From: an uncultured Blautia sp.
GTDB taxonomy: Bacteria; Bacillota; Clostridia; Lachnospirales; Lachnospiraceae
Direction of reading: 5' to 3'
Length of the DNA: 64,000 bases
Assembly (NCBI GenBank): GCA_900549015.1
Contig: URMH01000004.1
Span: 23,411-87,410, forward strand
The position numbers and the translations under genes are program-made. Each line of letters opens with the position of its first letter. The first letter of the stretch is position 1. Under the pieces are notes generated by a model that had not been told where the DNA came from, made no database searches, and saw only the letters and a program-made list of their open reading frames with translations. Positions 7,693 through 15,427 of this stretch are shown piece by piece.

Positions 7693-8811
7693 TTATAATA
7701 CGTAACGCTCATTTTTTTCCACAACGATTTTTACTTCTCCCTCGCCGCAGTAATAGGAATTTGCCCGAATGGTATCCCTGCTCTCCACAATGCAATTCTC
7801 AATATGTGTATTATCCCCCAGATATACATCATTAAGAATCACCGAATTTTTAATCACACAGTTATTTCCAACAAAAACATCGCGGAACAGTACGGAGTTT
7901 TCCACTGTACCATTGATGATACAGCCGCTGGAAATGAGACTGTTTTTCACATTCGCTCCCGGATTGTATTTTGCAGGAGGCAGGTCATCAATTTTTGTCT
8001 TAACAGAAGGTTCCTGTTTGAAGAAATAATTACGGATTTCCGGATCAAGGAACGCCATATTTGTTCTGTAATAGGAATCTGCTGTGGAAATATTGCTCCA
8101 GTATGTATCAATCTTATATCCATATATTCTCTTCAGGTTTTTATAACGGATCAGAATATCAGATACAAAATCTGTTCTTCCCTCAGAAGCTGCTTTCTCG
8201 ATCAGCTCAATAAGCTGTCTTCTTCTGATAATATAGATACCGGTAGACACCGTATTATAAGAAGAAACAATCGGTTTTTCCTCAAATTCTTCGATTCTGC
8301 AGTCTTCATTCATGCGGAGAACCCCAAACCTCTCCACCTCAGACTGGTCGTGACATGTTGTACATACAACGGTAATATCCGCTCTCTTTGCAATGTGATA
8401 TTCCAGAACTTTGTTGTAATCCAGTTTGTAAATACCATCACCGGAAGCAATAACAACGTATGGTTCATGGCTGTTTTTCAGGAAATTCAGATTCTGGTAA
8501 ATCGCATCTGCTGTTCCCTGATACCACAGACTGTTGTCTTTTGTAATTGTAGGAGTGAAAACAAAAAGTCCTCCCTGCTTACGTCCGAAATCCCACCATT
8601 TGGAAGAGCTTAAATGTTCATTCAGAGAACGGGCATTATACTGCGTCAGAACAGCAACCTTCTGAATGTGGGAATTTGCCATATTGCTCAAAGCAAAGTC
8701 AATACTTCTGTAGCTTCCGCCAACAGGCATTGCCGCGATTGCCCTTTTATTTGATAATTCTCTCATGCGGTTGTTGTTACCGCCAGCCAAAATAATACCG
8801 ATTGCTCTCAT
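7693..8811 (-). CDS. glgD: GlgD, non-catalytic/regulatory subunit of ADP-glucose pyrophosphorylase
   Basis: 372 residues with the nucleotidyltransferase fold and a C-terminal left-handed beta helix (hexapeptide repeats about residues 285-360). The signature loop is GGNNNRMRELSNKRAIAAMPVG in two halves, where GlgC has GGQGSRLG...AKPAVSFGG. The altered pyrophosphate loop is typical of GlgD, which forms heterotetramers with GlgC and raises activity. The ATG overlaps the glgC stop as ATGA, giving translational coupling and equal output. Confidence 0.95.
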   Translation of the reverse strand: MRAIGIILAGGNNNRMRELSNKRAIAAMPVGGSYRSIDFALSNMANSHIQKVAVLTQYNARSLNEHLSSSKWWDFGRKQGGLFVFTPTITKDNSLWYQGTADAIYQNLNFLKNSHEPYVVIASGDGIYKLDYNKVLEYHIAKRADITVVCTTCHDQSEVERFGVLRMNEDCRIEEFEEKPIVSSYNTVSTGIYIIRRRQLIELIEKAASEGRTDFVSDILIRYKNLKRIYGYKIDTYWSNISTADSYYRTNMAFLDPEIRNYFFKQEPSVKTKIDDLPPAKYNPGANVKNSLISSGCIINGTVENSVLFRDVFVGNNCVIKNSVILNDVYLGDNTHIENCIVESRDTIRANSYYCGEGEVKIVVEKNERYVL

Positions 8812-10085
8812 GCCTTGTCACCTTCCTTTGCTGCAATTACCTGTCCGCTTTCCAGTAAACCGTCCGGATAATCTTCCGGAACTGTTACACCGGAAATTGC
8901 TGTATTCTTTCCAATACGTACATTATCCGGAATTACACTGTGCTCACCTACAGTTGCAATTCCAAAGGCATAAACAGCCGGTTTCAGCACATTCGGCGCT
9001 TCCTCGCCACAGCCCAGAACTACATTGTGTCCAATGACAACATCTTCTGCAATAATCGATTTATCCATTACCACATTCTCGCCAACAGTAGAATTTCGCA
9101 TAATAATGGAATCTCGGATCACAGAGCCCTTACCAATCACTACATTCGGTCCAATAACAGAATTATGTACTTCTCCGTAAATCTCCGCACCTTCTCCAAT
9201 GAGACAACGGTCTACAACTGCGTCTCCGGAAATATACTGAGGAGGAATAATATCTCCCTTTGTGTAAATTCTCCAGAACTCTTCATAGAGATTAAACTCC
9301 GGAATAATATCAATAAGCTCCATATTTGCTTCCCAGTAAGAACCAAGAGTTCCAACATCTTTCCAGTATCCATTATATTCATAAGCGAAAAGACGCTGTC
9401 CTTTTTCTTTACAATATGGAAGGATATGTTTTCCAAAGTCACAGCTCTGCTGGTCTTTTAACGCAATCAGCGCGTCCTTAAGAACCTTCCAGCTGAAAAT
9501 ATAAATTCCCATAGATGCCAGGTTGCTGCTTGGATGTTCCGGTTTTTCCTCAAACTCTGTAATACGGCTTGTCTCATCTGTTACCATGATACCGAAACGG
9601 CTTGCTTCCTCAATGGGAACAGGCATACAGGCAATCGTAATATCTGCCTTATTTGCCTTGTGGAAATCAAGCATAACTTCGTAATCCATCTTATAAATAT
9701 GGTCACCTGACAGAATCAGAACATAATCCGGATTGTACTGTTCCATATAATCCAGATTCTGAAAAATTGCATTTGCCGTTCCTGTATACCATTCGCTGTT
9801 AGAGCTTTTTTCATATGGGGGAAGAACGGTTACACCGCCCTCATTTCTGTCCAGATCCCACGGAATGCCGATTCCGATATGGGTATTCAGACGCAACGGC
9901 TGATACTGTGTAAGAACACCTACTGTATCAATACCGGAATTAATGCAGTTGCTTAAAGGAAAATCGATGATACGGTATTTTCCACCAAAAGAAACTGCCG
10001 GTTTTGCTACTTTCTGTGTCAGTACTCCAAGTCGGCTTCCTTGTCCGCCGGCTAAGAGCATGGCAATCATTTCTTTCTTAATCAT
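8808..10085 (-). CDS. glgC: Glucose-1-phosphate adenylyltransferase catalytic subunit GlgC
   Basis: 425 residues. The N-terminal catalytic domain has LLAGGQGSRLGVLTQ, KPAVSFGGKYRIIDF, WYTGTANAIFQN, LSGDHIYKMDY and EFEEKPE. The C-terminal beta-helix domain has many I.....V.....I hexapeptide repeats. The reaction is ATP + glucose-1-phosphate to ADP-glucose + PPi, the committed step of glycogen synthesis. AGAGGTGATTGC precedes the ATG. It is the first gene of glgC-glgD-spoVG. Glycogen synthase and branching enzyme are not in the window. Confidence 0.97.
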   Translation of the reverse strand: MIKKEMIAMLLAGGQGSRLGVLTQKVAKPAVSFGGKYRIIDFPLSNCINSGIDTVGVLTQYQPLRLNTHIGIGIPWDLDRNEGGVTVLPPYEKSSNSEWYTGTANAIFQNLDYMEQYNPDYVLILSGDHIYKMDYEVMLDFHKANKADITIACMPVPIEEASRFGIMVTDETSRITEFEEKPEHPSSNLASMGIYIFSWKVLKDALIALKDQQSCDFGKHILPYCKEKGQRLFAYEYNGYWKDVGTLGSYWEANMELIDIIPEFNLYEEFWRIYTKGDIIPPQYISGDAVVDRCLIGEGAEIYGEVHNSVIGPNVVIGKGSVIRDSIIMRNSTVGENVVMDKSIIAEDVVIGHNVVLGCGEEAPNVLKPAVYAFGIATVGEHSVIPDNVRIGKNTAISGVTVPEDYPDGLLESGQVIAAKEGDKA

Positions 10086-10114
10086 GCAATCACCTCTTGT
10101 TGTTATGATTTTTT

Positions 10115-10143
10115 ATTATACCACATTTTGCATTAATAGTGAA
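10115..10143 (-). promoter_or_regulatory. Promoter of glgC-glgD-spoVG
   Basis: On the minus strand TTCACT (10143-10138), a 17-base spacer and TATAAT (10120-10115), with TGG directly before the -10 (extended -10). It lies 30 bases before the glgC start. The rest of the 294-base gap to murC is AT-rich; murC has TATAAT at 10336-10341 on the plus strand with no good -35. Confidence 0.7.
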
Positions 10144-10379
10144 CATTTTTTACAATTATTTTGCATAAATTTTATTTTTTTTATCGCTATTTACCATCTT
10201 TTTTAGCGAAATTTATACTCGTTTCGACCTATTTTGTCTATTTCTTACACTTTTCCATAGGGTTCTCCCCTTTTTTATAGCTTTTTCTGCCTTTTTTAGA
10301 CAAAAGAAGTTCTTCCCATTTGATATATTTGGGGTTATAATCATGTTAACTTCAATTATTCTATAAGGAGATTTTTATT

Positions 10380-11759
10380 ATGTATCAGATAGACTTTCAG
10401 AAACCTCTTCACATTCACTTTATCGGAATCGGCGGAATCAGCATGAGCGGTCTTGCTGAGATTCTGATAGGCGAAGGCTTTACCGTATCCGGATCAGATG
10501 CAAAAGAAAGCCCTCTCACAAAATCCCTGGAAGCAAAAGGGGCAAAAATTTTCTACGGTCAGAGAGCTTCCAATATCATGGACACCACGGAAGCCGTTGT
10601 ATACACGGCTGCAATCCATCCGGACAACCCGGAATTTGCAAGAGCAAAAGAGAAAAATCTTCCCATGCTTACACGCGCCCAGCTTCTCGGACAGATCATG
10701 AGAAATTATGAGACTCCCATTGCAATTTCCGGAACACATGGCAAGACAACCACAACCTCTATGGTTTCCCATATTCTCTTGGAAGGAAAATGTGACCCTA
10801 CCATCAGTGTAGGCGGAATCCTTCCTGCTATCGGAGGAAATATCCGCGTAGGAGAGTCTGAAACATTTGTCACAGAAGCCTGCGAGTACACAAACAGCTT
10901 TTTAAGCTTTTTCCCAAAAATCAGCATCATCCTGAATATTGATGCAGACCACCTTGATTTCTTTAAAGACCTTGACGATATTCGAAACTCTTTCCGCCGT
11001 TTTACAGAACTTCTTCCCTCCGACGGAACTCTGATCATCAACGCGGACATACCGGACTATCAGGAAATCACGAAAGACCTTCCCTGCCAGGTAGTTACAT
11101 ACGGTCTGGAGCAGGAAGCCGATTACCAGGCAAAAGATATTACCTTTGACAAATATGGTCACGCTTCCTTTACTGTTTATAAAAACGGCAGAAAAACAGG
11201 CAGCTATTATCTGAAGGTTCCGGGTATGCACAATGTATCAAATGCTCTTGCTTCCATTGCCCTCGGGCATCTTCTGAGACTTTCCGAGGAAGTGATCATC
11301 AAAGGTCTTGGAAGCTTTACAGGAACAGACCGCCGCTTCCAGTATAAAGGAGAGGTTGCAGGTGTGACAGTCATTGACGATTATGCACATCACCCCACAG
11401 AAATTGAAGCAACTCTCCACGCTGCAGGCAATTATCCACATCAGAAAGTCTGGTGTGTATTCCAGCCGCACACATACACCCGCACAAAGGCGCTTCTTCC
11501 TGAATTTGCAAAAGCGCTCGCTCTTGCGGATCACGTTGTCCTGGCTGATATTTACGCAGCAAGAGAAACCGACACTCTCGGAATTTCCTCAGAGGATCTT
11601 CAGAAATGCATCCAGGAGCTTGGAACACCCTGTGAATATTTCCCGACCTTTGACGAAATTGAAAACTTCCTTCTGGAAAACTGCTCCAGAGGCGATCTTC
11701 TTATCACAATGGGCGCAGGAGACGTTGTAAATATCGGAGAACATCTTCTCGGAAAATAA
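10380..11759 (+). CDS. murC: UDP-N-acetylmuramate--L-alanine ligase MurC
   Basis: 459 residues, full length. Motifs in order are HFIGIGGISMSGLAEIL (UDP-MurNAc Rossmann motif), ISGTHGKTTTTSM (ATP P-loop of Mur ligases), EACEYTNSFL, LNIDADHLDFF and VIDDYAHHPTEI. It adds L-alanine to UDP-MurNAc in the cytoplasm, the first amino acid of the peptidoglycan stem peptide. AAGGAG lies nine bases before the ATG. It is transcribed alone and ends at a hairpin terminator. The other Mur genes in the window (murG, murF, ddl) are elsewhere. Confidence 0.97.
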   Translation: MYQIDFQKPLHIHFIGIGGISMSGLAEILIGEGFTVSGSDAKESPLTKSLEAKGAKIFYGQRASNIMDTTEAVVYTAAIHPDNPEFARAKEKNLPMLTRAQLLGQIMRNYETPIAISGTHGKTTTTSMVSHILLEGKCDPTISVGGILPAIGGNIRVGESETFVTEACEYTNSFLSFFPKISIILNIDADHLDFFKDLDDIRNSFRRFTELLPSDGTLIINADIPDYQEITKDLPCQVVTYGLEQEADYQAKDITFDKYGHASFTVYKNGRKTGSYYLKVPGMHNVSNALASIALGHLLRLSEEVIIKGLGSFTGTDRRFQYKGEVAGVTVIDDYAHHPTEIEATLHAAGNYPHQKVWCVFQPHTYTRTKALLPEFAKALALADHVVLADIYAARETDTLGISSEDLQKCIQELGTPCEYFPTFDEIENFLLENCSRGDLLITMGAGDVVNIGEHLLGK

Positions 11760-11760
11760 G

Positions 11761-11955
11761 TTATCCACATTATCCACATGTTTATACACATTTTTCCTGT
11801 GTATGGCATGTGGATTTTTTTGTGCATAAGTAACTTGACATAATTCAACATACAATTTCGACAATTCCCACGTTTTCTCTACAATTCCAGCGATTACAGA
11901 AGTTTCCCATAATAAGTTATCCAGATACTTATCCACATTATCCACATTTTCCACA
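11761..11955. promoter_or_regulatory. Cluster of DnaA boxes between murC and the dnaD-like gene
   Basis: Eight matches or near matches to TTATNCACA lie in 195 bases. They are TTATCCACA at 11761-11769 and 11770-11778, TTATACACA at 11782-11790, TTATGCACA on the minus strand at 11821-11829, TTATCCAGA at 11917-11925, TTATCCACA at 11929-11937 and 11938-11946, and TTTTCCACA at 11947-11955. Two groups contain boxes directly abutted at 9-bp steps. The cluster fills much of the 358-base gap in front of replication-initiation genes. A DnaA-controlled regulatory region or DnaA-titration site is the simplest reading; no dnaA or dnaN gene is nearby, so it is probably not oriC. Confidence 0.8.
11774..11821 (+). 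terminator. Terminator of murC, embedded in the DnaA-box cluster
   Basis: CCACATG pairs with CATGTGG and ATACACA with TGTGTAT, giving two stacked 7-bp helices with a small internal loop, followed by seven T (11815-11821). The left arm contains the DnaA box at 11782. Confidence 0.75.
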
Positions 11956-12001
11956 GTTGCAAATAGAAGGCTCTTCAACATTTTTCCTGGTTTTTCCACC
12001 T

Positions 12002-12036
12002 TTTTTCCCCATACATTTGCTGTTTATGGGGAAAAA
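12002..12036. repeat. 12-bp perfect inverted repeat upstream of the dnaD-like gene
   Basis: TTTTTCCCCATA (12002-12013) and TATGGGGAAAAA (12025-12036) are perfect complements around an 11-base loop. It stands 30 bases upstream of the -10 (TATAAT 12066-12071, preceded by TGC). It could be an operator or a bidirectional terminator shielding the gene. Confidence 0.6.
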
Positions 12037-12060
12037 TGCCTATTCTCTTTTAAAATATCT

Positions 12061-12071
12061 TGTGCTATAAT
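12061..12071 (+). promoter_or_regulatory. Extended -10 promoter of the dnaD-dnaI-prs unit
   Basis: TGCTATAAT (12063-12071) with a TG motif and a consensus -10. The -35 position is poor (TTCTCT), which is common with extended -10 promoters. It is 47 bases before the start codon. Confidence 0.5.
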
Positions 12072-12117
12072 CCTATGGAACAACTATATTGTAACTGTCC
12101 ACAGGAAGGGAAAATTC

Positions 12118-13146
12118 ATGAGCGAAATCATTTTAGAAAATTCCTCTCAGGAAGGAATTACCATACTTTCCAATATTTTTATTGACCAGTATATGCCCCG
12201 TGCAAACGGAGAGTTTGTAAAAGTTTATATCTATCTTCTGCGTCTTTTAAGAGAAAGCCGCGCCTCTCTTGATCTGGCAAAAATGGCGGATACCCTTCTC
12301 TGTACAGAAAGAGATATTGCCCGCGCACTGAAATACTGGGAAAAAGAAAAACTTATGGTTTTTCATTATACACCTGCAGGAAAACTTTCAGGAATTTCCC
12401 TGACACCTCCAAAAGCAGAACAGGAAGAAAATGTGCAGCCTTCTTCCTCTCCGTCCTCCAGAAACAGCCAGCGGCTCACACCTGACCGCGTGCGGGAGCT
12501 GAAACAGAACGAAGCGATCGTACAACTTCTTTATATTGCGGAACAATATCTCGGCAAGACGCTGAGCCCTTCTGAAATGCAGAAGGTTCTCTATTTTTAT
12601 GATGAAATGAAAATGTCCCCCGAGCTGATCGAATACCTTATTGAATACTGCGTAAGCCGCAACCACAAAAGCATGCGCTATATTGAAACGGTTGCATGTG
12701 CCTGGGCCAAAGAGGGGATTACAACTGTGGAGATGGCAAAGGAGGCTTCCTCCCGTTTCCGCAAAGAATATTACACAATTTTAAAGGCTATGGGAATTAA
12801 TAACCGCAATCCCGTTGATACAGAAATTTCCTATATGGATACCTGGATGAAAGACTACGGCTTTGATACCGATCTCATCCTGGAGGCATGCAGCCGAACA
12901 GTCATCCAGACAGGACAGCCCAGCTTCCAGTATGCAGATAAGATCCTGGAGGGCTGGAAATCAAAAAATGTACACACACTTTCCGATGTCCGGATTCTGG
13001 ATGCGGAACATAAAAAACGCAAACTCGCAAAAACAGCACAGAAACAGCAGCAGACAGCACAGCCTAAAACACAGAACCGTTTTAACAACTTTCACCAGAG
13101 AGATTACGACTTTGACGAATATGAAAAACGTCTTCTTAATCAGTAA
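12118..13146 (+). CDS. DnaD-family primosomal replication protein
   Basis: 342 residues. The N-terminal winged-helix DDBH1 domain (about 15-100) reads ITILSNIFIDQYMPRANGEFVKVYIYLLRL. A variable Ser-rich linker is followed by the DDBH2/DnaB_2 domain (about 215-285) with VSYMDTWMKDYGF-type sequence (EISYMDTWMKDYGF, ILEACSRTV, FQYADKILEGWKSKNV). The tail is basic and Gln-rich. DnaD/DnaB proteins remodel the origin and recruit the DnaI-DnaC helicase complex. The downstream gene is that helicase loader, 14 bases away, which supports the role. AGGAAGGG precedes the ATG. Confidence 0.9.
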   Translation: MSEIILENSSQEGITILSNIFIDQYMPRANGEFVKVYIYLLRLLRESRASLDLAKMADTLLCTERDIARALKYWEKEKLMVFHYTPAGKLSGISLTPPKAEQEENVQPSSSPSSRNSQRLTPDRVRELKQNEAIVQLLYIAEQYLGKTLSPSEMQKVLYFYDEMKMSPELIEYLIEYCVSRNHKSMRYIETVACAWAKEGITTVEMAKEASSRFRKEYYTILKAMGINNRNPVDTEISYMDTWMKDYGFDTDLILEACSRTVIQTGQPSFQYADKILEGWKSKNVHTLSDVRILDAEHKKRKLAKTAQKQQQTAQPKTQNRFNNFHQRDYDFDEYEKRLLNQ

Positions 13147-13160
13147 AAGGGAGGTATCTC

Positions 13161-14147
13161 GTGCCTTTACAGAATTATCAGTATGATACCATTATGAGAG
13201 AATACAGCAGGCGGCAGAATGAAAACCGCCGGATTCTCGAAGAACATCAGAAAGAAGCGTACAGCAGATTTCCCCGTCTCAGAGAAATCGATCAGGAAGT
13301 TGCCTCTTTAAGCGCAGAAAAAGTACGCTCCCTTCTTTCCGGAAATGGAACAGGAACAGAAGATCTTCGTACCTCCATCGCAGCGCTTGCTCTTGAAAGA
13401 CGGGCTATTCTCACAGACAATGGATATGCTCCTGATTATCTTGAGCTTCCGTACACCTGTCCCATCTGCCAGGATACCGGCTATGTGGGAAGCCAAAAAT
13501 GCTCCTGTTTTAAGAAAGCGGAGATCGAATTATTATATACCCAGTCAAATCTGGCTGAAATTTTAAAAAAAGAAAACTTTGAGCACTTTTCTTTTGACTA
13601 TTATTCTGATACAATAAAGAATGAAGCGACTGGTTTAACTGCCAGAGAGACAGCCCGCAGAGCATACGATATGGCTCAGGGCTTTGTGCGGGGCTTCGAC
13701 AAAAATTTTGAGAATCTCTTTTTATACGGAGATACGGGAGTGGGAAAAACCTTTCTCTCCCACTGCATCGCACATGAGCTTCTGAAATCCGCCCACTGTG
13801 TTCTTTACTTTTCTGCTTTTGATCTTTTCGATCTTCTCGCAGGAAATACCTTTTCCAAAAAGGACAAAAGCACAGAGGACGAGCTGATTTACGATTGCGA
13901 TCTTCTGATCATTGACGACCTGGGAACAGAGCTTACAAACAGTTTTGTATCGTCCCAGTTGTTTTTGTGCATCAATGAACGGATCATGCGCAGAAAATCT
14001 ACAATAATTTCTACAAACCTGAAACTGGAAAACTTTTCGGAAACTTACTCCGAGAGAACGTTTTCCCGAATTGCAAGCAATTACCAGATGGTAAAGCTAA
14101 TCGGAAAAGACATCCGTATACAGAAAATTTTTTTAGGAGGAAAGTAA
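13161..14147 (+). CDS. DnaI/DnaC-type helicase loader ATPase
   Basis: 328 residues. An N-terminal helical part is followed by a zinc-binding segment (CPICQDTGY...CSCF, about residues 95-115). The AAA+ domain has Walker A GDTGVGKT, Walker B CDLLIIDDLGTE, sensor 1 IISTNLKLE and arginine-finger region YSERTFSRI. This is the domain order of DnaI, the loader of replicative helicase. The start is GTG 13161 with GGGAGG six bases upstream. It sits between the dnaD-like gene (14 bases) and prs (3 bases), so the three genes form one operon. Confidence 0.93.
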   Translation: MPLQNYQYDTIMREYSRRQNENRRILEEHQKEAYSRFPRLREIDQEVASLSAEKVRSLLSGNGTGTEDLRTSIAALALERRAILTDNGYAPDYLELPYTCPICQDTGYVGSQKCSCFKKAEIELLYTQSNLAEILKKENFEHFSFDYYSDTIKNEATGLTARETARRAYDMAQGFVRGFDKNFENLFLYGDTGVGKTFLSHCIAHELLKSAHCVLYFSAFDLFDLLAGNTFSKKDKSTEDELIYDCDLLIIDDLGTELTNSFVSSQLFLCINERIMRRKSTIISTNLKLENFSETYSERTFSRIASNYQMVKLIGKDIRIQKIFLGGK

Positions 14148-14150
14148 AAC

Positions 14151-15332
14151 ATGACACAGGCAACTACAAAAGAGCTGACTACCCTTCCGGTAGGAAGACT
14201 TGGACTGGTTTCACTGGAAAGCAGCAGAGATTTGGGGAATAAGGTGGACGACTGGCTTGTTCAGTGGCGTAAAGAACGCAATTACCCGCAGATGGACTCC
14301 TTCGCATTCGAGGGCTATCAGAGCGATTCCTTCCAGATTAACGTGCAGAATCCACGATTTGGTTCCGGAGAAGGGAAATGTGTCATTTCCGAATCTGTCC
14401 GCGGAGATGATATTTACGTTCTCCTTGATGTGTGTAACTACAGCATGTCCTATTCTATGGGAAGGTTTACAAATCTTATGTCTCCGGACGACCATTTTCA
14501 GGATTTGAAACGTGTCATTGCAGCCATTGGCGGCAAAGCACGAAGAGTAAACGTAATTATGCCTTATCTTTACGAAGGACGCCAGAGCAAACGTGTGGGA
14601 CGTGAATCTCTTGACTGCGCAAATGCGCTCCACGAACTGATCGATATGGGCGTGGAAAACATCATCACCTTTGATGCACACGATGCCCGCATTCAGAATG
14701 CGACACCACTTCACGGCTTTGAAACGGTGCAGCCGTCCTATCAGTTTATTAAGGCGCTTCTTCGAAATGAAGAGGGACTTCGTATTGACAACGAACATTT
14801 TGCAATTATAAGCCCGGATGAGGGAAGCATGAGCCGCGCAATTTACCTTGCAAATATCCTCGGCGTAGACATGGGTATGTACTACAAACGTCTCGATTAC
14901 TCCACATTTGTAAACGGACGCCACCCGATTGCAGCGTATGAGTTCCTCGGTTCCAGCTTAAAGGGAAAAGACGTGATCCTTGTGGACGATATGATTTCCT
15001 CCGGAAATACAGTCCTGAAAATCTCATCTCTTCTGAAAGAAAGAGGAGCCGGACGTATTTATATCTGCTCCACCTTCGGTCTTTTCACAGACGGACTTGC
15101 GAAATTTGACGAAGCTCACAAAAACGGAGTATTTGATAAAATGCTTACAACAAACCTTGTATACCAGTCTCCTGAGCTTCTGGAAAAAGATTACTATATC
15201 ACCTGTGATATGAGCAAATACATCGCTCTTATCATTGATACTTTAAATCACGATATGTCTGTCAGCCACCTTCTGAATCCGGTAGACAGAATCAAGAAAT
15301 GTGTAAGCACCTACATGGAGCAGTACAAATAA
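14151..15332 (+). CDS. prs: Ribose-phosphate pyrophosphokinase (long clostridial form)
   Basis: 393 residues, longer than the ~315 of classical Prs because of an N-terminal extension and internal insertions. Key motifs remain: NVIMPYLYEGRQSKR (ATP loop), ENIITFDAHDARIQN (metal and substrate loop) and DVILVDDMISSGNT (PRPP/ribose-5-phosphate loop). It makes PRPP from ribose-5-phosphate and ATP for nucleotide, His and Trp synthesis. AGGAGG precedes the ATG by about ten bases. It is the third gene of the replication operon, linking nucleotide precursor supply with replication proteins; this link is inferred from position only. Confidence 0.93.
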   Translation: MTQATTKELTTLPVGRLGLVSLESSRDLGNKVDDWLVQWRKERNYPQMDSFAFEGYQSDSFQINVQNPRFGSGEGKCVISESVRGDDIYVLLDVCNYSMSYSMGRFTNLMSPDDHFQDLKRVIAAIGGKARRVNVIMPYLYEGRQSKRVGRESLDCANALHELIDMGVENIITFDAHDARIQNATPLHGFETVQPSYQFIKALLRNEEGLRIDNEHFAIISPDEGSMSRAIYLANILGVDMGMYYKRLDYSTFVNGRHPIAAYEFLGSSLKGKDVILVDDMISSGNTVLKISSLLKERGAGRIYICSTFGLFTDGLAKFDEAHKNGVFDKMLTTNLVYQSPELLEKDYYITCDMSKYIALIIDTLNHDMSVSHLLNPVDRIKKCVSTYMEQYK

Positions 15333-15366
15333 TTATTTATCAGCCAACCAAGTTTCTTCATTATAG

Positions 15367-15415
15367 AAAGCACCTGCGGGGCAGACAACCGCGGGTGCTT
15401 TGCATTTTCTTTTAT
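15367..15415 (+). terminator. Terminator of the dnaD-dnaI-prs operon
   Basis: AAAGCACC pairs with GGTGCTTT and GCGG with CCGC, with a single-base bulge and loop ggcagacaa. The tail is T-rich but interrupted (GCATTTTCTTTTA). Confidence 0.65.
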
Positions 15416-15427
15416 ATTCTTTTGTTT

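Noticed and set aside
7804..8613. 269-codon plus-strand open frame
   Set aside because: Antisense to glgD, which has clear family motifs; no start signal.
11761..12117. Chromosomal replication origin
   Set aside because: DnaA boxes are numerous, but no dnaA, dnaN, recF or gyr genes are near and no clear unwinding element was seen; reported as a DnaA-box cluster instead.
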